DNA from: Lachnospiraceae bacterium
GTDB lineage: Bacteria > Bacillota > Clostridia > Lachnospirales > Lachnospiraceae
Reading direction: 5' to 3'
NCBI GenBank assembly: GCA_016283755.1
Contig: JAEENO010000020.1
Location: 84,156 to 148,155 of the forward strand
DNA length: 64,000 nt
In this document: positions 25,197 through 36,133 of the stretch, in pieces
Position numbering within the stretch: position 1 is the stretch's first letter
Layout: each line of letters starts with the position of its first letter
Program-made: the position numbers and the translations under genes
The notes under the pieces: generated by a model
The model's input: the letters and a program-made list of their open reading frames with translations, nothing else
Databases searched by the model: none
Told to the model about the DNA's origin: nothing

Positions 25197-26612
25197 TTAC
25201 ATAACTACAAAGAACTTAATAATGAAGAGGAGTGAAAGTACATATGTGAGAATTGATACTTCCTTAGCCTTTCCTGTAATTAACTTAATGATTGTATATG
25301 TAATGAGACCGATACCGATTGCATGTCCGATCGAGCTTGAAATCGGCATAGCGATAAGCATTAATGCTACAGGAGCTGCCTGTGTGATGTCCTCGAAGTT
25401 AACGTTCTTAAGACCTGAAAGCATTAAAATTCCAACATAGATTAATGCAGATGAAGTAGCTGCTGAAGGAATGATAGCTGCTATAGGTGAAATGAACATA
25501 CATGCAAGGAACATGATACCTGTTGTTAATGCTGTAAGACCTGTACGTCCGCCTGCTTCAACACCTGAAGCTGACTCAACGAATGTGGTAACTGTAGAAG
25601 TACCTGTGCAAGCACCTGCTACTGTACCAACAGCATCTGCAAGTAACGCTTCTCTCATCTGAGGCATGTTGCCCTTCTCGTCAACCATACCTGCACGTGA
25701 AGCTGTACCAACAAGTGTTCCGATTGTATCGAACATATCGATAATGCAGAATGTAATTACAAGAGTAATTGCTGTTGTCCAGCCAATCTGCATGAATCCT
25801 TCAAAGTTAAACTTAAATAAAGTTGTTGCAGCCATATCGCCAAAAGGAGGCAACCAGCTAGCTGTCTTTAATCCTTCGAAAGGATTGGTCTTGAATACAA
25901 GAATCTTAGCTACCCAGTTAACAACTGAAGCTACGAGCATACCAAGAATAACGGATCCTTTTACCTTCTTATGGTTAAGGAAGATAATTACGAATAAACC
26001 GATAAACATTGTAGCAACTGCAAGTACCATCTCGCCGTATCCGGAACCGATGAGCTCTTCCTTAGCATACTTAGCTGTAAGTGCGCCGAAGAAATCTCTC
26101 ATTACGAAGAAAGGACCACCCTTATCGGAGAAGATCTGGCAGTTGGAACCAAGACCGATGTTAAGTAACATAAGTCCGATTGCCGGAGCGATACCAAAAC
26201 GTACTCCAAGAGGAATAGCATCAACAATCTTCTCACGAATCTTGAAGATAGAAAGGATAATAAAGATAATACCTTCAATCAAGATGATAACAAGTGCGGA
26301 CTGGAATGACTCAAGATATGACATACCTGTAAGTCCAACGATGTTACCAACTACGATTGCGAAGAATGAGTTAAGTCCCATTCCCGGTGCCATAGCAAAC
26401 GGCTTGTTAGCACAGAATGCCATAACGAACATACCAATTGCGGATGCGATACATGTTGCAAGGAATACACCGTTCCAAAGCGGGCTTCCTACATCCCAGT
26501 TTGTAAGTAAGTTAGGATTCAATGCAATGATGTAAGCCATTGTCATGAACGTAGTCAAGCCGGCGATAATCTCGGTCTTGACTGTAGTCTTATTTTGCTC
26601 AAGCTTAAACAT
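25197..26612 (-). CDS. NCS2/AzgA-family purine permease
   Basis: 471 aa with about 12-14 membrane helices. The start TTVKTEIIAGLTTFMTMAYIIALNPNLL, the GMGLNSFFA segment, the FDTIGTLVG motif and TGTSTVTTFVESASGVEAGGRTGLTA are typical of the AzgA/PbuG group that imports adenine, guanine or hypoxanthine by proton symport. The substrate cannot be set from sequence. No purine riboswitch core was found in the 200-bp upstream region, which is AT-rich and otherwise featureless apart from the next gene's terminator. Confidence 0.92.
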   Translation of the reverse strand: MFKLEQNKTTVKTEIIAGLTTFMTMAYIIALNPNLLTNWDVGSPLWNGVFLATCIASAIGMFVMAFCANKPFAMAPGMGLNSFFAIVVGNIVGLTGMSYLESFQSALVIILIEGIIFIILSIFKIREKIVDAIPLGVRFGIAPAIGLMLLNIGLGSNCQIFSDKGGPFFVMRDFFGALTAKYAKEELIGSGYGEMVLAVATMFIGLFVIIFLNHKKVKGSVILGMLVASVVNWVAKILVFKTNPFEGLKTASWLPPFGDMAATTLFKFNFEGFMQIGWTTAITLVITFCIIDMFDTIGTLVGTASRAGMVDEKGNMPQMREALLADAVGTVAGACTGTSTVTTFVESASGVEAGGRTGLTALTTGIMFLACMFISPIAAIIPSAATSSALIYVGILMLSGLKNVNFEDITQAAPVALMLIAMPISSSIGHAIGIGLITYTIIKLITGKAKEVSILTYVLSLLFIIKFFVVM

Positions 26613-26783
26613 AAGTTAGAGACCTCCTATAAATTTTTCTCACAATGATAATTATAATTAATGCGTCACAATTTTTCCATACTTTTTTGACTTTTATTTA
26701 TACAAATTATTAATATCTCAAAGAACTTTTTTCAAAAACTTTTACATTAAAAAATTGGCAGAATTTTTCATCAAAAAGCAACA

Positions 26784-26812
26784 AAAAAGCAGGTCTACGA
26801 CCTGCTTTTAAA
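26784..26812 (-). terminator. Terminator after the 26.8-kb secreted protein gene
   Basis: Stem AAAAGCAGGTC / GACCTGCTTTTTT with a short loop, running into TTTTTTG on the minus strand. Confidence 0.85.
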
Positions 26813-26816
26813 ATCA

Positions 26817-27590
26817 TTATAAAACTCTTAATCTGTATCCTGCGTTCACATAATCAATCTGTGTGATCTTAAAACATCTTACATACTCGCCTGCAGCATT
26901 GTATACCATAAGATATACGTTAACACCGTCTGTACGAGGTGTATAAAGTACCTGATAAGAGAAACCTGCACGAGGTACAAGCTCTATAATCTTATCTTCC
27001 GCAACGGTGATATCTCCGTTAAGTCCGGAATACGTAACCGTAAGGAATACTTCCGATGTAGTATTCTTGTTCTTGGCTTCCTTACATAAGCTTACCGTAA
27101 TCTTGTCATTATCGACAATTGCCACGTCCTCACCGTTCTTGTAAGCAGCAATATCCTCTTCACTCATAAGATACTTTGCAGTCTTCTTGGAATAAGGAAG
27201 TCTGCTCTCAACCGTATGCTCATCCCAAATACCGTCACCGTAGGTAGCTCTTACGATATATGTACCGTAATATCTAACCGTAATAATCTTGGTAACAGGC
27301 ATTACGGAATCGGTGGAATTGGTAATCGTATCTGTAATCTTCTGCAACTTCATACCCTGCTGTACACCGTTATTCATAAGGTCCGGATAGACCGTATAAG
27401 TAACCGTTGTATTAGCCGGTACGTAGAACTTAACATATAACTTGCCGTTGTACTTATTATCAACGGTATCAATCAAAGTCGGATCATTGTCTGTGTAATC
27501 AGCTTTCGCCGATTCAGGATGCGCCATTGCAATGAACACAACACAAAGTACGCAAAGTAAAGCCAGCGCCTTTTTGGTTAATGAATTCAA
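26817..27590 (-). CDS. Hypothetical secreted protein
   Basis: About 257 aa from TTG 27590, chosen because GGAGG lies nine bases upstream; the frame continues to a GTG at 27608. A classic Sec signal peptide (KKALALLCVLCVVFIAMA...SAKA) with likely cleavage before DYTDNDPT. The mature part is rich in beta-strand-like segments with Ig-like spacing (KLYVKFYVPANTTVTYTVY; KTITVRYYGTYIVRATYGDG). No catalytic motif, lipobox, LPxTG or repeat was found. It has its own sigma-A-like promoter and terminator, so it is a single-gene unit. Confidence 0.85.
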   Translation of the reverse strand: MNSLTKKALALLCVLCVVFIAMAHPESAKADYTDNDPTLIDTVDNKYNGKLYVKFYVPANTTVTYTVYPDLMNNGVQQGMKLQKITDTITNSTDSVMPVTKIITVRYYGTYIVRATYGDGIWDEHTVESRLPYSKKTAKYLMSEEDIAAYKNGEDVAIVDNDKITVSLCKEAKNKNTTSEVFLTVTYSGLNGDITVAEDKIIELVPRAGFSYQVLYTPRTDGVNVYLMVYNAAGEYVRCFKITQIDYVNAGYRLRVL

Positions 27591-27632
27591 TGTGTATCTC
27601 CTCCTCACTTATATACTACTACACATATTGCC

Positions 27633-27661
27633 ATTGTAATACATTTGTAACAAAAAATCAA
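27633..27661 (-). promoter_or_regulatory. Promoter for the 26.8-kb secreted protein gene
   Basis: Minus-strand -35 TTGATT (27656-27661), 17-bp spacer, -10 TACAAT (27633-27638). Confidence 0.7.
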
Positions 27662-27694
27662 GTTTATTCTATTTTGTCAGCAAATATACACAAT

Positions 27695-27738
27695 TCGAAA
27701 CGTTTCGCTTGACCTTATCCCCTATAATTTGTTACACT
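27695..27738 (+). promoter_or_regulatory. Plus-strand promoter with adjacent palindrome for the small membrane protein
   Basis: -35 TTGACC (27709-27714) and -10 TACACT (27733-27738) with an 18-bp spacer. A perfect 12-bp palindrome CGAAACGTTTCG (27696-27707) touches the -35 box and lies between two divergent promoters. It could be an operator. Confidence 0.5.
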
Positions 27739-27770
27739 ACAAAGCGAACAAACTATTGCGAGGTACGTAT

Positions 27771-27977
27771 ATGGATAAGATTCGCAGAATACTTGCTATA
27801 ATCGGCATCGTACTTCTTGCCGGATTATACATTGCAACAATATTCGCGGCATTTACCGCATCAGAGAACTCCTTCGGATTATTCATGGCTTCAATCGCCG
27901 CAACAATCATAATCCCTGTTCTCATCTGGTTATTCACACTGTTCTATAAGCTTTCTCACAAGAAAGACGATGAATAA
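27771..27977 (+). CDS. Small two-helix membrane protein
   Basis: 68 aa from ATG 27771, with GAGGT seven bases upstream; the frame extends to 27729 but that ATG lies in the promoter. Two hydrophobic helices (about residues 8-28 and 36-59) are joined by a short polar loop and followed by the charged tail YKLSHKKDDE. No family recognised. It is one of two plus-strand genes in the window, with its own promoter, and converges with the thioesterase gene, whose stop lies one base away. Confidence 0.75.
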   Translation: MDKIRRILAIIGIVLLAGLYIATIFAAFTASENSFGLFMASIAATIIIPVLIWLFTLFYKLSHKKDDE

Positions 27978-27978
27978 C

Positions 27979-28398
27979 TTATTGTTTCATAACGAAGAAT
28001 GTGTAAGACGCCTTGCTTATAAGGCGTTTTTCTTCATCCTTAATTTCAACTTCTATAACCTGTACGGTCTTACCTGCCTTAATTATCTTAGACGTAGCCG
28101 TAAGTGTCTTAGTCCTTGATAAAAGCGCCGGTGCGAGAAATGACATCTGCGCATCAAGTGTTGTAACCTTAACTCCATTTGCTACCGCAGCTGTTCCCGC
28201 AGTAATATCGGCAAGTGAGAATAACACACCACCGTGAACGGAACCTAACGGATTAACCTGCCAATCCTGAATGGTTAAAAGCGCTGTAGCCTCTCCGTTA
28301 CCGAGTGCGGTAAATACCATTCCCATTCTCTTTGAATACTCATCCACACAATTGGGATTGCCGACAAGTTCCTCTATATTAAATCCTTCTACTGACAT
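27979..28398 (-). CDS. Hotdog-fold thioesterase (PaaI-like)
   Basis: 139 aa. It contains the PaaI/YdiI pattern GSVHGGVLFSLADITAGTAA (catalytic-side Asp in the helix) and a final strand ending KRLISKASYTFFVMK. Such enzymes hydrolyse small acyl- or aryl-CoA thioesters in the cytosol; the substrate is unknown. It starts 10 bp after the degV gene, and both lie downstream of the ABC exporter. Confidence 0.9.
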   Translation of the reverse strand: MSVEGFNIEELVGNPNCVDEYSKRMGMVFTALGNGEATALLTIQDWQVNPLGSVHGGVLFSLADITAGTAAVANGVKVTTLDAQMSFLAPALLSRTKTLTATSKIIKAGKTVQVIEVEIKDEEKRLISKASYTFFVMKQ

Positions 28399-28408
28399 TT
28401 ATAATTCC

Positions 28409-29272
28409 CTATCCTATCTTCTTAGAGCATGCAATAGCAAGCGAACCCGGTCCGATGTGACAGGATACGCTTAACGAAAGCGGCTGAAGCACTATCTCAT
28501 TATTAGGAAACTCCGCCTTAACTTCCTCATAGAACTCTTTTGCAAGTTCTTCATCCTTAGTATAGGCAATCTCAAGATTCATACCCGTACCGTCGGGACA
28601 ATTAAATCTCTCCTTAAAGTCCTTCTTCATCTGCTCTATCATTGTTGCCTTCGCAGATTTAACGGTTCTTGCAGTACTGAAAAGATCGAGCTTTTCACCG
28701 TTAATGGAAAGAACAGGCTTAATCTTAAGAAGTGTTGCGATTGAAGCTGCAGCAGGTGTAACCCTTCCACCCTTCTTAAGATAATACATGGTATCTACCA
28801 TGATATATATACTGCTGTCTGCCTTAACTTCTTCAAGATAATTCCTGATCTCTTCCGCAGACATCCCTCTGTCGCGAAGTGTTATTGCATCAAGCACCGA
28901 CTGCCTCTGGGTAACCGAAATACGGTGGTTGTCAACTACATATACTCTGTTGCCGTAGTCCTCAGCAAGAAGTGTAGCTGCTGCTGTACTTCCGCTAAGT
29001 CCGCTGGACATAGGTATATATACAAGCTCATCATATGATTCAAGAATCTCATCAAACATATCCATTGTATTACCCATTGCAGGCATGGATGTCGAGATCT
29101 CCTCATCTTCCGCAAGAAGTCCGTAGAACTGTTCCTGCGTAAGATTGATTCCCTCAAAATAGCTTGTTCCCTTAATTATAAAAGGCATCGGAATTACATA
29201 TACGCCGAGCTTGACAGCTTCTTCCTGCGTTATTCCGCTGTTACTGTCAGTCATTATTGCGACCGTAGCCAT
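28409..29272 (-). CDS. DegV family fatty-acid-binding protein
   Basis: 287 aa with the DegV pattern: VAIMTDSNSGITQEEA at the start, ISTSMPA (the Thr-Ser-x-Pro fatty-acid site), and the C-terminal S-CHIGPGSLAIA. DegV/FakB proteins bind a fatty acid for FakA phosphorylation, or have unknown roles. AGGAG precedes ATG 29272. No fakA is present here. It is 15 bp downstream of the ABC exporter subunit gene. Confidence 0.93.
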   Translation of the reverse strand: MATVAIMTDSNSGITQEEAVKLGVYVIPMPFIIKGTSYFEGINLTQEQFYGLLAEDEEISTSMPAMGNTMDMFDEILESYDELVYIPMSSGLSGSTAAATLLAEDYGNRVYVVDNHRISVTQRQSVLDAITLRDRGMSAEEIRNYLEEVKADSSIYIMVDTMYYLKKGGRVTPAAASIATLLKIKPVLSINGEKLDLFSTARTVKSAKATMIEQMKKDFKERFNCPDGTGMNLEIAYTKDEELAKEFYEEVKAEFPNNEIVLQPLSLSVSCHIGPGSLAIACSKKIG

Positions 29273-29287
29273 TAAATTACTCCTCCC

Positions 29288-31186
29288 CTATTCCAATTCA
29301 AAAGCACCGGTATAAAGTCTGTAGTAGTTACCGTGCTGAGCTATCAATTCTTCATGTGTTCCGCGCTCGGTAATAACACCGTTCTCAAGATACATGATAG
29401 CCTTGGCATTTCTTACAGTAGACAAACGGTGTGCTATAACGAATACCGTTCTGCCCTCCATAAGCTTGTCCATACCATCCTGTACAATCTTCTCTGTACG
29501 CGTATCGATTGAAGAAGTTGCCTCATCAAGGATAAGAACAGGCGGATCCGCAATCGCAGCTCTTGCAATTGAAAGAAGCTGTCTCTGTCCCTGTGAAAGC
29601 ATACCGCCGTCGCCGGTAATTACGGTGTCATAACCATCCTTAAGATGTCTTATGAAGTAATCCGCATTTGCAAGCTTGGCTGCCTTAACAACATCCTCAT
29701 CGCTTGCATCAAGACGGCCGTATCTTATATTCTCCCTGATTGTTCCCGTAAAAAGATGTGTATCCTGTAATACGATACCGAGAGAACGTCTAAGATCGTC
29801 CTTCTTAATATCCTTTACATTAATACCATCATAGACGATCTCACCCTCATTAACATCATAGAATCTGTTGATAAGGTTGGTAATTGTTGTCTTACCCGCG
29901 CCGGTATGACCGACAAAAGCAATCTTCTGTCCCGGCTTGGCATATAGATTAATATCCTTTAAAACCGTCTTTTCTTCATTATATCCAAAAGTTACGTCAT
30001 TAAACTTAACGAATCCCTTAAGAGGGATAAGCTCGGTCTCGCCGTCCGTAACCTTCTTCCATGCCCAATGATCTGTACGCTCTGCGCACTCTGTCAAAGT
30101 ACCGTCCGCATTCTCATGTACGCGCGCAATTGTAACCGTGCCATCATCAATTTCAGGCTTCTCATCAATAAGCGTAAAGATTCTGTCCGCACCTGCCAAA
30201 GCCATAACAACGGATGCAACTTCCTGAGATACCTGCGTTATAGGGTTGGTAAAGTTCTTGGTATACTGTAAAAACGCAACCAATGTACCGAGTGTAAGCG
30301 GTAACTTACCTGTAATAATAAGCGCTGCTCCTGCTATTGCCACAAAGAAATAGAGGAAATTAGACATCTGTGCCATAACAGGCATCATGATATTTGCAAA
30401 TATACTTGCTCTCTTTGCATTGTTACAGAGGTCTTCATTTAATCTGTTAAATTCCTCGACTGCCTTCTCTTCATGGTTAAATACTTTAACGACCTTCTGA
30501 CCGTTAAGCATTTCCTCGATAAAGCCGTTGGTCTTACCGATTGACTTCTGCTGTGCTACATAGAAGGTAGAACTTTTACCCGCAAGGAACTTACCTACGA
30601 ATACGATAATGACAAGGCAAAGTACAACAAATATTGTAAGCTGCCAGCTCATTCTTATCATTCCGTAGAATACCGCAACAATTGTAACTATAGATGAGAA
30701 CAGGTTAGGAATACCCTGGCTTATCATCTGACGAAGAGTATCCGTATCGTTCGTATAACGGCTCATAATATCGCCGTTCTTATTGGTATCAAAGTACTTA
30801 AGCGGTAACGTCTGCATCTTCCGCATCATACTGTTACGCACAGACATAAGCGCATCCTGTGATACATTGATCATAAGGCGCGAATGTAACCACGCAAGGA
30901 ATACAACGATCGCATAAGTAATCGACATTCTTATTACAACACTGTATAACGGACCAAGATCAGGATTGGAAACTCCTATCATCGGCTTAATTCCGTCATC
31001 TACAAGTTCCTTAAGAAGTGATACTCCGTATGCGGAAAGAACAGCTCTTGCAAGTAAACAGATAAATACAATAACAATTGCAAAGGCGTGCTTTTTCGTA
31101 ACAAGCGCAAGTAATCTTCCGAGAACTACTTTCATACGGCCCTTAGGAAGTTTTGGCGGCGGGCCCATAGGTCTTCTAGGCGGCAT
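29288..31186 (-). CDS. ABC exporter subunit with catalytic NBD (heterodimer partner 2)
   Basis: 632 aa from ATG 31186 (GGAGG eight bases upstream; ATG 31192 is too close to it). A Pro-rich start (PPRRPMGPPPKLPKG) precedes six transmembrane helices and an NBD with Walker A GHTGAGKTT, signature LSQGQRQL and Walker B LILDEATSSID, so the catalytic Glu is present. With the upstream gene it forms a type IV heterodimeric exporter of the BmrCD/TM287-288 kind, typically a lipid or multidrug exporter. A loop between TMD and NBD has an unusual insert (ENADGTLTECAERTDHWAW). The genes overlap by 11 bp. Confidence 0.93.
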   Translation of the reverse strand: MPPRRPMGPPPKLPKGRMKVVLGRLLALVTKKHAFAIVIVFICLLARAVLSAYGVSLLKELVDDGIKPMIGVSNPDLGPLYSVVIRMSITYAIVVFLAWLHSRLMINVSQDALMSVRNSMMRKMQTLPLKYFDTNKNGDIMSRYTNDTDTLRQMISQGIPNLFSSIVTIVAVFYGMIRMSWQLTIFVVLCLVIIVFVGKFLAGKSSTFYVAQQKSIGKTNGFIEEMLNGQKVVKVFNHEEKAVEEFNRLNEDLCNNAKRASIFANIMMPVMAQMSNFLYFFVAIAGAALIITGKLPLTLGTLVAFLQYTKNFTNPITQVSQEVASVVMALAGADRIFTLIDEKPEIDDGTVTIARVHENADGTLTECAERTDHWAWKKVTDGETELIPLKGFVKFNDVTFGYNEEKTVLKDINLYAKPGQKIAFVGHTGAGKTTITNLINRFYDVNEGEIVYDGINVKDIKKDDLRRSLGIVLQDTHLFTGTIRENIRYGRLDASDEDVVKAAKLANADYFIRHLKDGYDTVITGDGGMLSQGQRQLLSIARAAIADPPVLILDEATSSIDTRTEKIVQDGMDKLMEGRTVFVIAHRLSTVRNAKAIMYLENGVITERGTHEELIAQHGNYYRLYTGAFELE

Positions 31187-32918
31187 CGTCATCCCCTCCT
31201 TTCACCTGTGAATCATATACATCCTTATAGATTTCACTGGTCTTATATAACTCATCGTGTGTACCGATTGCGGATACACGTCCCTCTTCAAGAACGATAA
31301 TCATATCCGAATCCATAACAGATGCTATTCTCTGCGCAATAATAATCTTGGTTGTATCAGGAATCTCATTCTTGAACATATCACGAATAAGCGCGTCCGT
31401 TCTCATATCAACCGCACTTGTAGAGTCATCAAGGATAAGAATCTTAGGTTTCTTTAAAAGCGCTCTCGCGATACATAATCTCTGCTTCTGTCCACCGGAG
31501 ACATTGTTACCGCCCTGCTCTATCTTATAATCATACTTGTCTTCCCATTGCTCGATAAATTCGGAAGCGCAAGCCATGTCGCATGCCTTCTTAATCTCTT
31601 CAGCGGTAGCGTTCTCATCGCCCCAATGCATATTGGAAGTAACGGTACCCGAGAAGACCTCGTTCTTCTGCAATACCATTGATACTGCGTCACGAAGTGC
31701 ATGCATATCATAATCTCTTACATCAACTCCGCCAACCTTAACAGAACCGCCTGTTACATCATATAGACGCGGGATAAGCTGAACGAGAGTCGACTTGGAA
31801 CTACCGGTTCCACCGATAATACCTACAGTCATACCGGACTTAATATCAATATTAACATCGGTAAGGACATTCTTATCCTCACCCTTCTCATAAGCAAAAT
31901 CAACATGTTCAAACGTAATTGAACCGTCTTTTACTTCTTCAATCGGATTCTCAGGATTCTTCAAGGTGCTCTCCTCGTTAAGAACCTCGGTAATACGCTC
32001 TGCTGAAGCTATCGACATAACGAGCATTACGAGGATAAACGATACCATCATAAGGCTCATAAGAATCTGCATTGTATATGTAAACAGCGAGTTTAATGTG
32101 CCGACCTCGACTTCGCCGTAAATTGCAAGCTTACCGCCGATAAGGGATAAAAGCACATTAATCGCGTTAACGACGAACATCATAATAGGCATCTGGATTA
32201 CCATTATCTTCTCTGCCTTAACCGCAATCTTGGCAATCTTATCGGTAATCTTCTCAAACTTGTCAATCTCATAAGATTCACGAACATAAGCCTTAACTGT
32301 ACGGATGTTAAGAAGGTTCTCCTGAACATCGTTGTTAAGGTTATCGATTTCTTTGAACATCTGCTTGAAGAAGCCATGTACGTTGGTAATAATGAAATAA
32401 AGCGCCACAGCTAGAAAAGGCACCGCAATTACAAATAGTGATGCAAGCTTGGCATTAAGACGGAATGCCATAATAAGAGCAAATACCATCATAAGAGGAG
32501 CTCTTACGCACATTCTTATAATCATCTGAAATGTATTCTGAACGTTGGTTACGTCAGAGGTAAGTCTTGTAATAAGACTCGAAGAAGAGAACTTATCGAT
32601 ATTCTCAAACGAAAAGCCCTGCACCTTACTAAAAAGCGCCTTGCGTAAGTTCTTTGCAAGTCCGGTTGAAGCTATAGCAGCATGCATACCGCTCGTTACA
32701 CCGAACAATAATCCGCCGAACGACATAACAAGCATTATAACACCGGTTCTGATAACATAATTAAGGTCTCCGTCACCCTTCTCAAGACCATTATTAATAA
32801 GTAATGCCATTATGTACGGAATCATGGTATCCATAAGAACTTCCATGACCATAAGAGCCGGAGCAAGAATAGTATTCTTCTTGTATTCGCCTATATATGA
32901 GGCAAGTTTCTTAATCAT
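31176..32918 (-). CDS. ABC exporter subunit with degenerate NBD (heterodimer partner 1)
   Basis: 580 aa from ATG 32918 (AAAGGAG upstream; the frame extends to 32981). Six transmembrane helices, then an NBD with Walker A GGTGSSKST, signature VSGGQKQRL and Walker B LILDDSTSAVD. The catalytic Glu is replaced by Asp, which is the hallmark of the non-hydrolysing site in heterodimeric exporters such as BmrC or TM287. The partner encoded directly downstream retains Glu. The substrate cannot be predicted; the neighbours (DegV, thioesterase) hint at lipid handling, an inference only. Confidence 0.93.
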   Translation of the reverse strand: MIKKLASYIGEYKKNTILAPALMVMEVLMDTMIPYIMALLINNGLEKGDGDLNYVIRTGVIMLVMSFGGLLFGVTSGMHAAIASTGLAKNLRKALFSKVQGFSFENIDKFSSSSLITRLTSDVTNVQNTFQMIIRMCVRAPLMMVFALIMAFRLNAKLASLFVIAVPFLAVALYFIITNVHGFFKQMFKEIDNLNNDVQENLLNIRTVKAYVRESYEIDKFEKITDKIAKIAVKAEKIMVIQMPIMMFVVNAINVLLSLIGGKLAIYGEVEVGTLNSLFTYTMQILMSLMMVSFILVMLVMSIASAERITEVLNEESTLKNPENPIEEVKDGSITFEHVDFAYEKGEDKNVLTDVNIDIKSGMTVGIIGGTGSSKSTLVQLIPRLYDVTGGSVKVGGVDVRDYDMHALRDAVSMVLQKNEVFSGTVTSNMHWGDENATAEEIKKACDMACASEFIEQWEDKYDYKIEQGGNNVSGGQKQRLCIARALLKKPKILILDDSTSAVDMRTDALIRDMFKNEIPDTTKIIIAQRIASVMDSDMIIVLEEGRVSAIGTHDELYKTSEIYKDVYDSQVKGGDDDAA

Positions 32919-33054
32919 AAAAACTCCTTTGTTGCAAAACAATCCAAGTACTATTTTATCTTTTTTTATGCAAGAAATCAATAAAAATGTCTACATGATA
33001 ATAATCTCATCTATTGCACAAAATGACATAAGATACCACTGCGGCTATCGTAAC

Positions 33055-33267
33055 TAAAACGGGACAATATATACGCTAAACGAACATTTGCATTGCGCAC
33101 TTAGTGAATTCTAGCAAGGATAGCAACGAGCTCGACCTGTTTGAGCAGCCTCGTCCTGATGAGACGAGGCTAGCGAGTTTCGAGCGAGGCACGCGTGATC
33201 ATCCTTGCGACGAATGAACTTAGTGCAGCAATAGCCGTGAGTGTGCGTATATATTGTCACCGTTTTA
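33055..33267. repeat. 211-bp near-palindromic element (MITE-like or large structured RNA)
   Basis: Terminal inverted repeats AAAACGGGACAATATATACGC (33056-33076; longer by one base in the right arm, 33245-33266) flank an imperfect palindrome whose centre (about 33160) is the hairpin CCTCGTC / GACGAGG (33149-33169). Internal arms also pair (GCAAGGAT with ATCCTTGC; GCTCGA with TCGAGC). It fills most of the 405-bp gap between groEL and the ABC gene. No coding capacity. Confidence 0.8.
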
Positions 33268-33273
33268 AGCCAC

Positions 33274-33306
33274 AAAAAAGCAGGAGAATTATTCATTCTC
33301 CTGCTT
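33274..33306 (-). terminator. Terminator after groEL
   Basis: Stem AAGCAGGAGAATGA / TCATTCTCCTGCTT-like, perfect for 12 bp, followed by TTTTTTGTGG on the minus strand, 17 bp after the groEL stop. Confidence 0.9.
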
Positions 33307-33323
33307 AAAGGCATATATATCGC

Positions 33324-35245
<1,922 letters not shown>

Positions 35246-35293
35246 AGAAAATTGCCTCCTATCTATTTGATAATATAGTATTTAAATTCGTTG

Positions 35294-35320
35294 TTAGCAC
35301 TCTTGATATACGAGTGCTAA
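35294..35320 (-). promoter_or_regulatory. CIRCE operator (HrcA site) of groESL
   Basis: Perfect inverted repeat TTAGCACTC-N9-GAGTGCTAA, the binding site of the heat-shock repressor HrcA, just downstream of the -10 box. Confidence 0.97.
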
Positions 35321-35331
35321 TCACAAAACAT

Positions 35332-35360
35332 ATATTACTACTATTATCTTAGAAATGCAA
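35332..35360 (-). promoter_or_regulatory. groESL promoter
   Basis: Minus-strand -35 TTGCAT (35355-35360), 17-bp spacer, -10 TAATAT (35332-35337), immediately upstream of CIRCE. Confidence 0.75.
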
Positions 35361-35379
35361 CCTAATTTCTAAAAAATTT

Positions 35380-36129
35380 TCATGATTTTTTCCAATAGAA
35401 AAAAAGAAGGAATCCGAATAAAAGCGCTCCGATTCCAAGGATATGATTATATACAGATGCAGACTCTATTATCTTATATAACGGAGTCGCAGGAAGAAAG
35501 AAAGCAAGCGTATTCGCTGCCATATGTGCAAGAATTGAAGTCCATAATTCACCCGTCATATCAAATATAACGGCGAATATTATTCCGAGTAAAAAAGCAT
35601 AGACTCCCTGGACTATATTAAAATGTGCTATTCCGAATACTGCTGCACTTATAAGAACCGCCAAGACACGCGGCATGGCACACTTTAACTTAAAGAAAAG
35701 AATACCTCTAAACACAAGCTCTTCTACAATCGGTGCAATAATAAGGGCTGCAAGAACTTTAACAATAAAGATATCGGAGCTTACTGCGTCGGTTATTCTT
35801 CTGTATGTCGGAGAATAAGCCTTAAGCTTGATAAGTTCAACCACATAATTAAGTCCTATACAGAATACCGCACCTGATATAACGGAAAAAGCGCCTGCCT
35901 TAACCTTATCTAAGGAGCTTTTACCAAGGTGGCTCTTATGACTTGTCATATGATAAAAATACAACATTGCAGGTATGCATATTCCCTTGGCGATGACCTG
36001 TGGCAGGGAATATGAAACCTCCTTTAAGACAGTAAAATGCAATAACCCCTCCATTACAAAAGAGATTATTGCATAATAGATTACCAAGGGATATACACCT
36101 TCAAATATTGCTACGATTTTCTTGCCCAT
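35380..36129 (-). CDS. CPBP (CAAX/Abi-type) intramembrane metalloprotease
   Basis: 249 aa from ATG 36129; the frame runs to a TTG at 36147 and the ribosome site is weak. About seven or eight membrane helices with the CPBP motifs EELVFRG (motif 1), AHFNIVQG (motif 2) and HMAANTLAFF (motif 3), which hold the Glu/His metal ligands. Such proteases act on membrane substrates, in some cases processing or giving immunity to peptides. The start lies 4 bp downstream of the hybrid-kinase stop, so the two are probably co-transcribed. Confidence 0.88.
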   Translation of the reverse strand: MGKKIVAIFEGVYPLVIYYAIISFVMEGLLHFTVLKEVSYSLPQVIAKGICIPAMLYFYHMTSHKSHLGKSSLDKVKAGAFSVISGAVFCIGLNYVVELIKLKAYSPTYRRITDAVSSDIFIVKVLAALIIAPIVEELVFRGILFFKLKCAMPRVLAVLISAAVFGIAHFNIVQGVYAFLLGIIFAVIFDMTGELWTSILAHMAANTLAFFLPATPLYKIIESASVYNHILGIGALLFGFLLFFYWKKS

Positions 36130-36133
36130 TGTC

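Noticed and set aside
25666-26535. 289-aa plus-strand frame opposite the NCS2 permease
   Set aside because: Antisense shadow of a clear membrane transporter; low-quality composition.
26613-26783. Purine riboswitch before the NCS2 permease
   Set aside because: No conserved purine aptamer loops were found; the region is only AT-rich.
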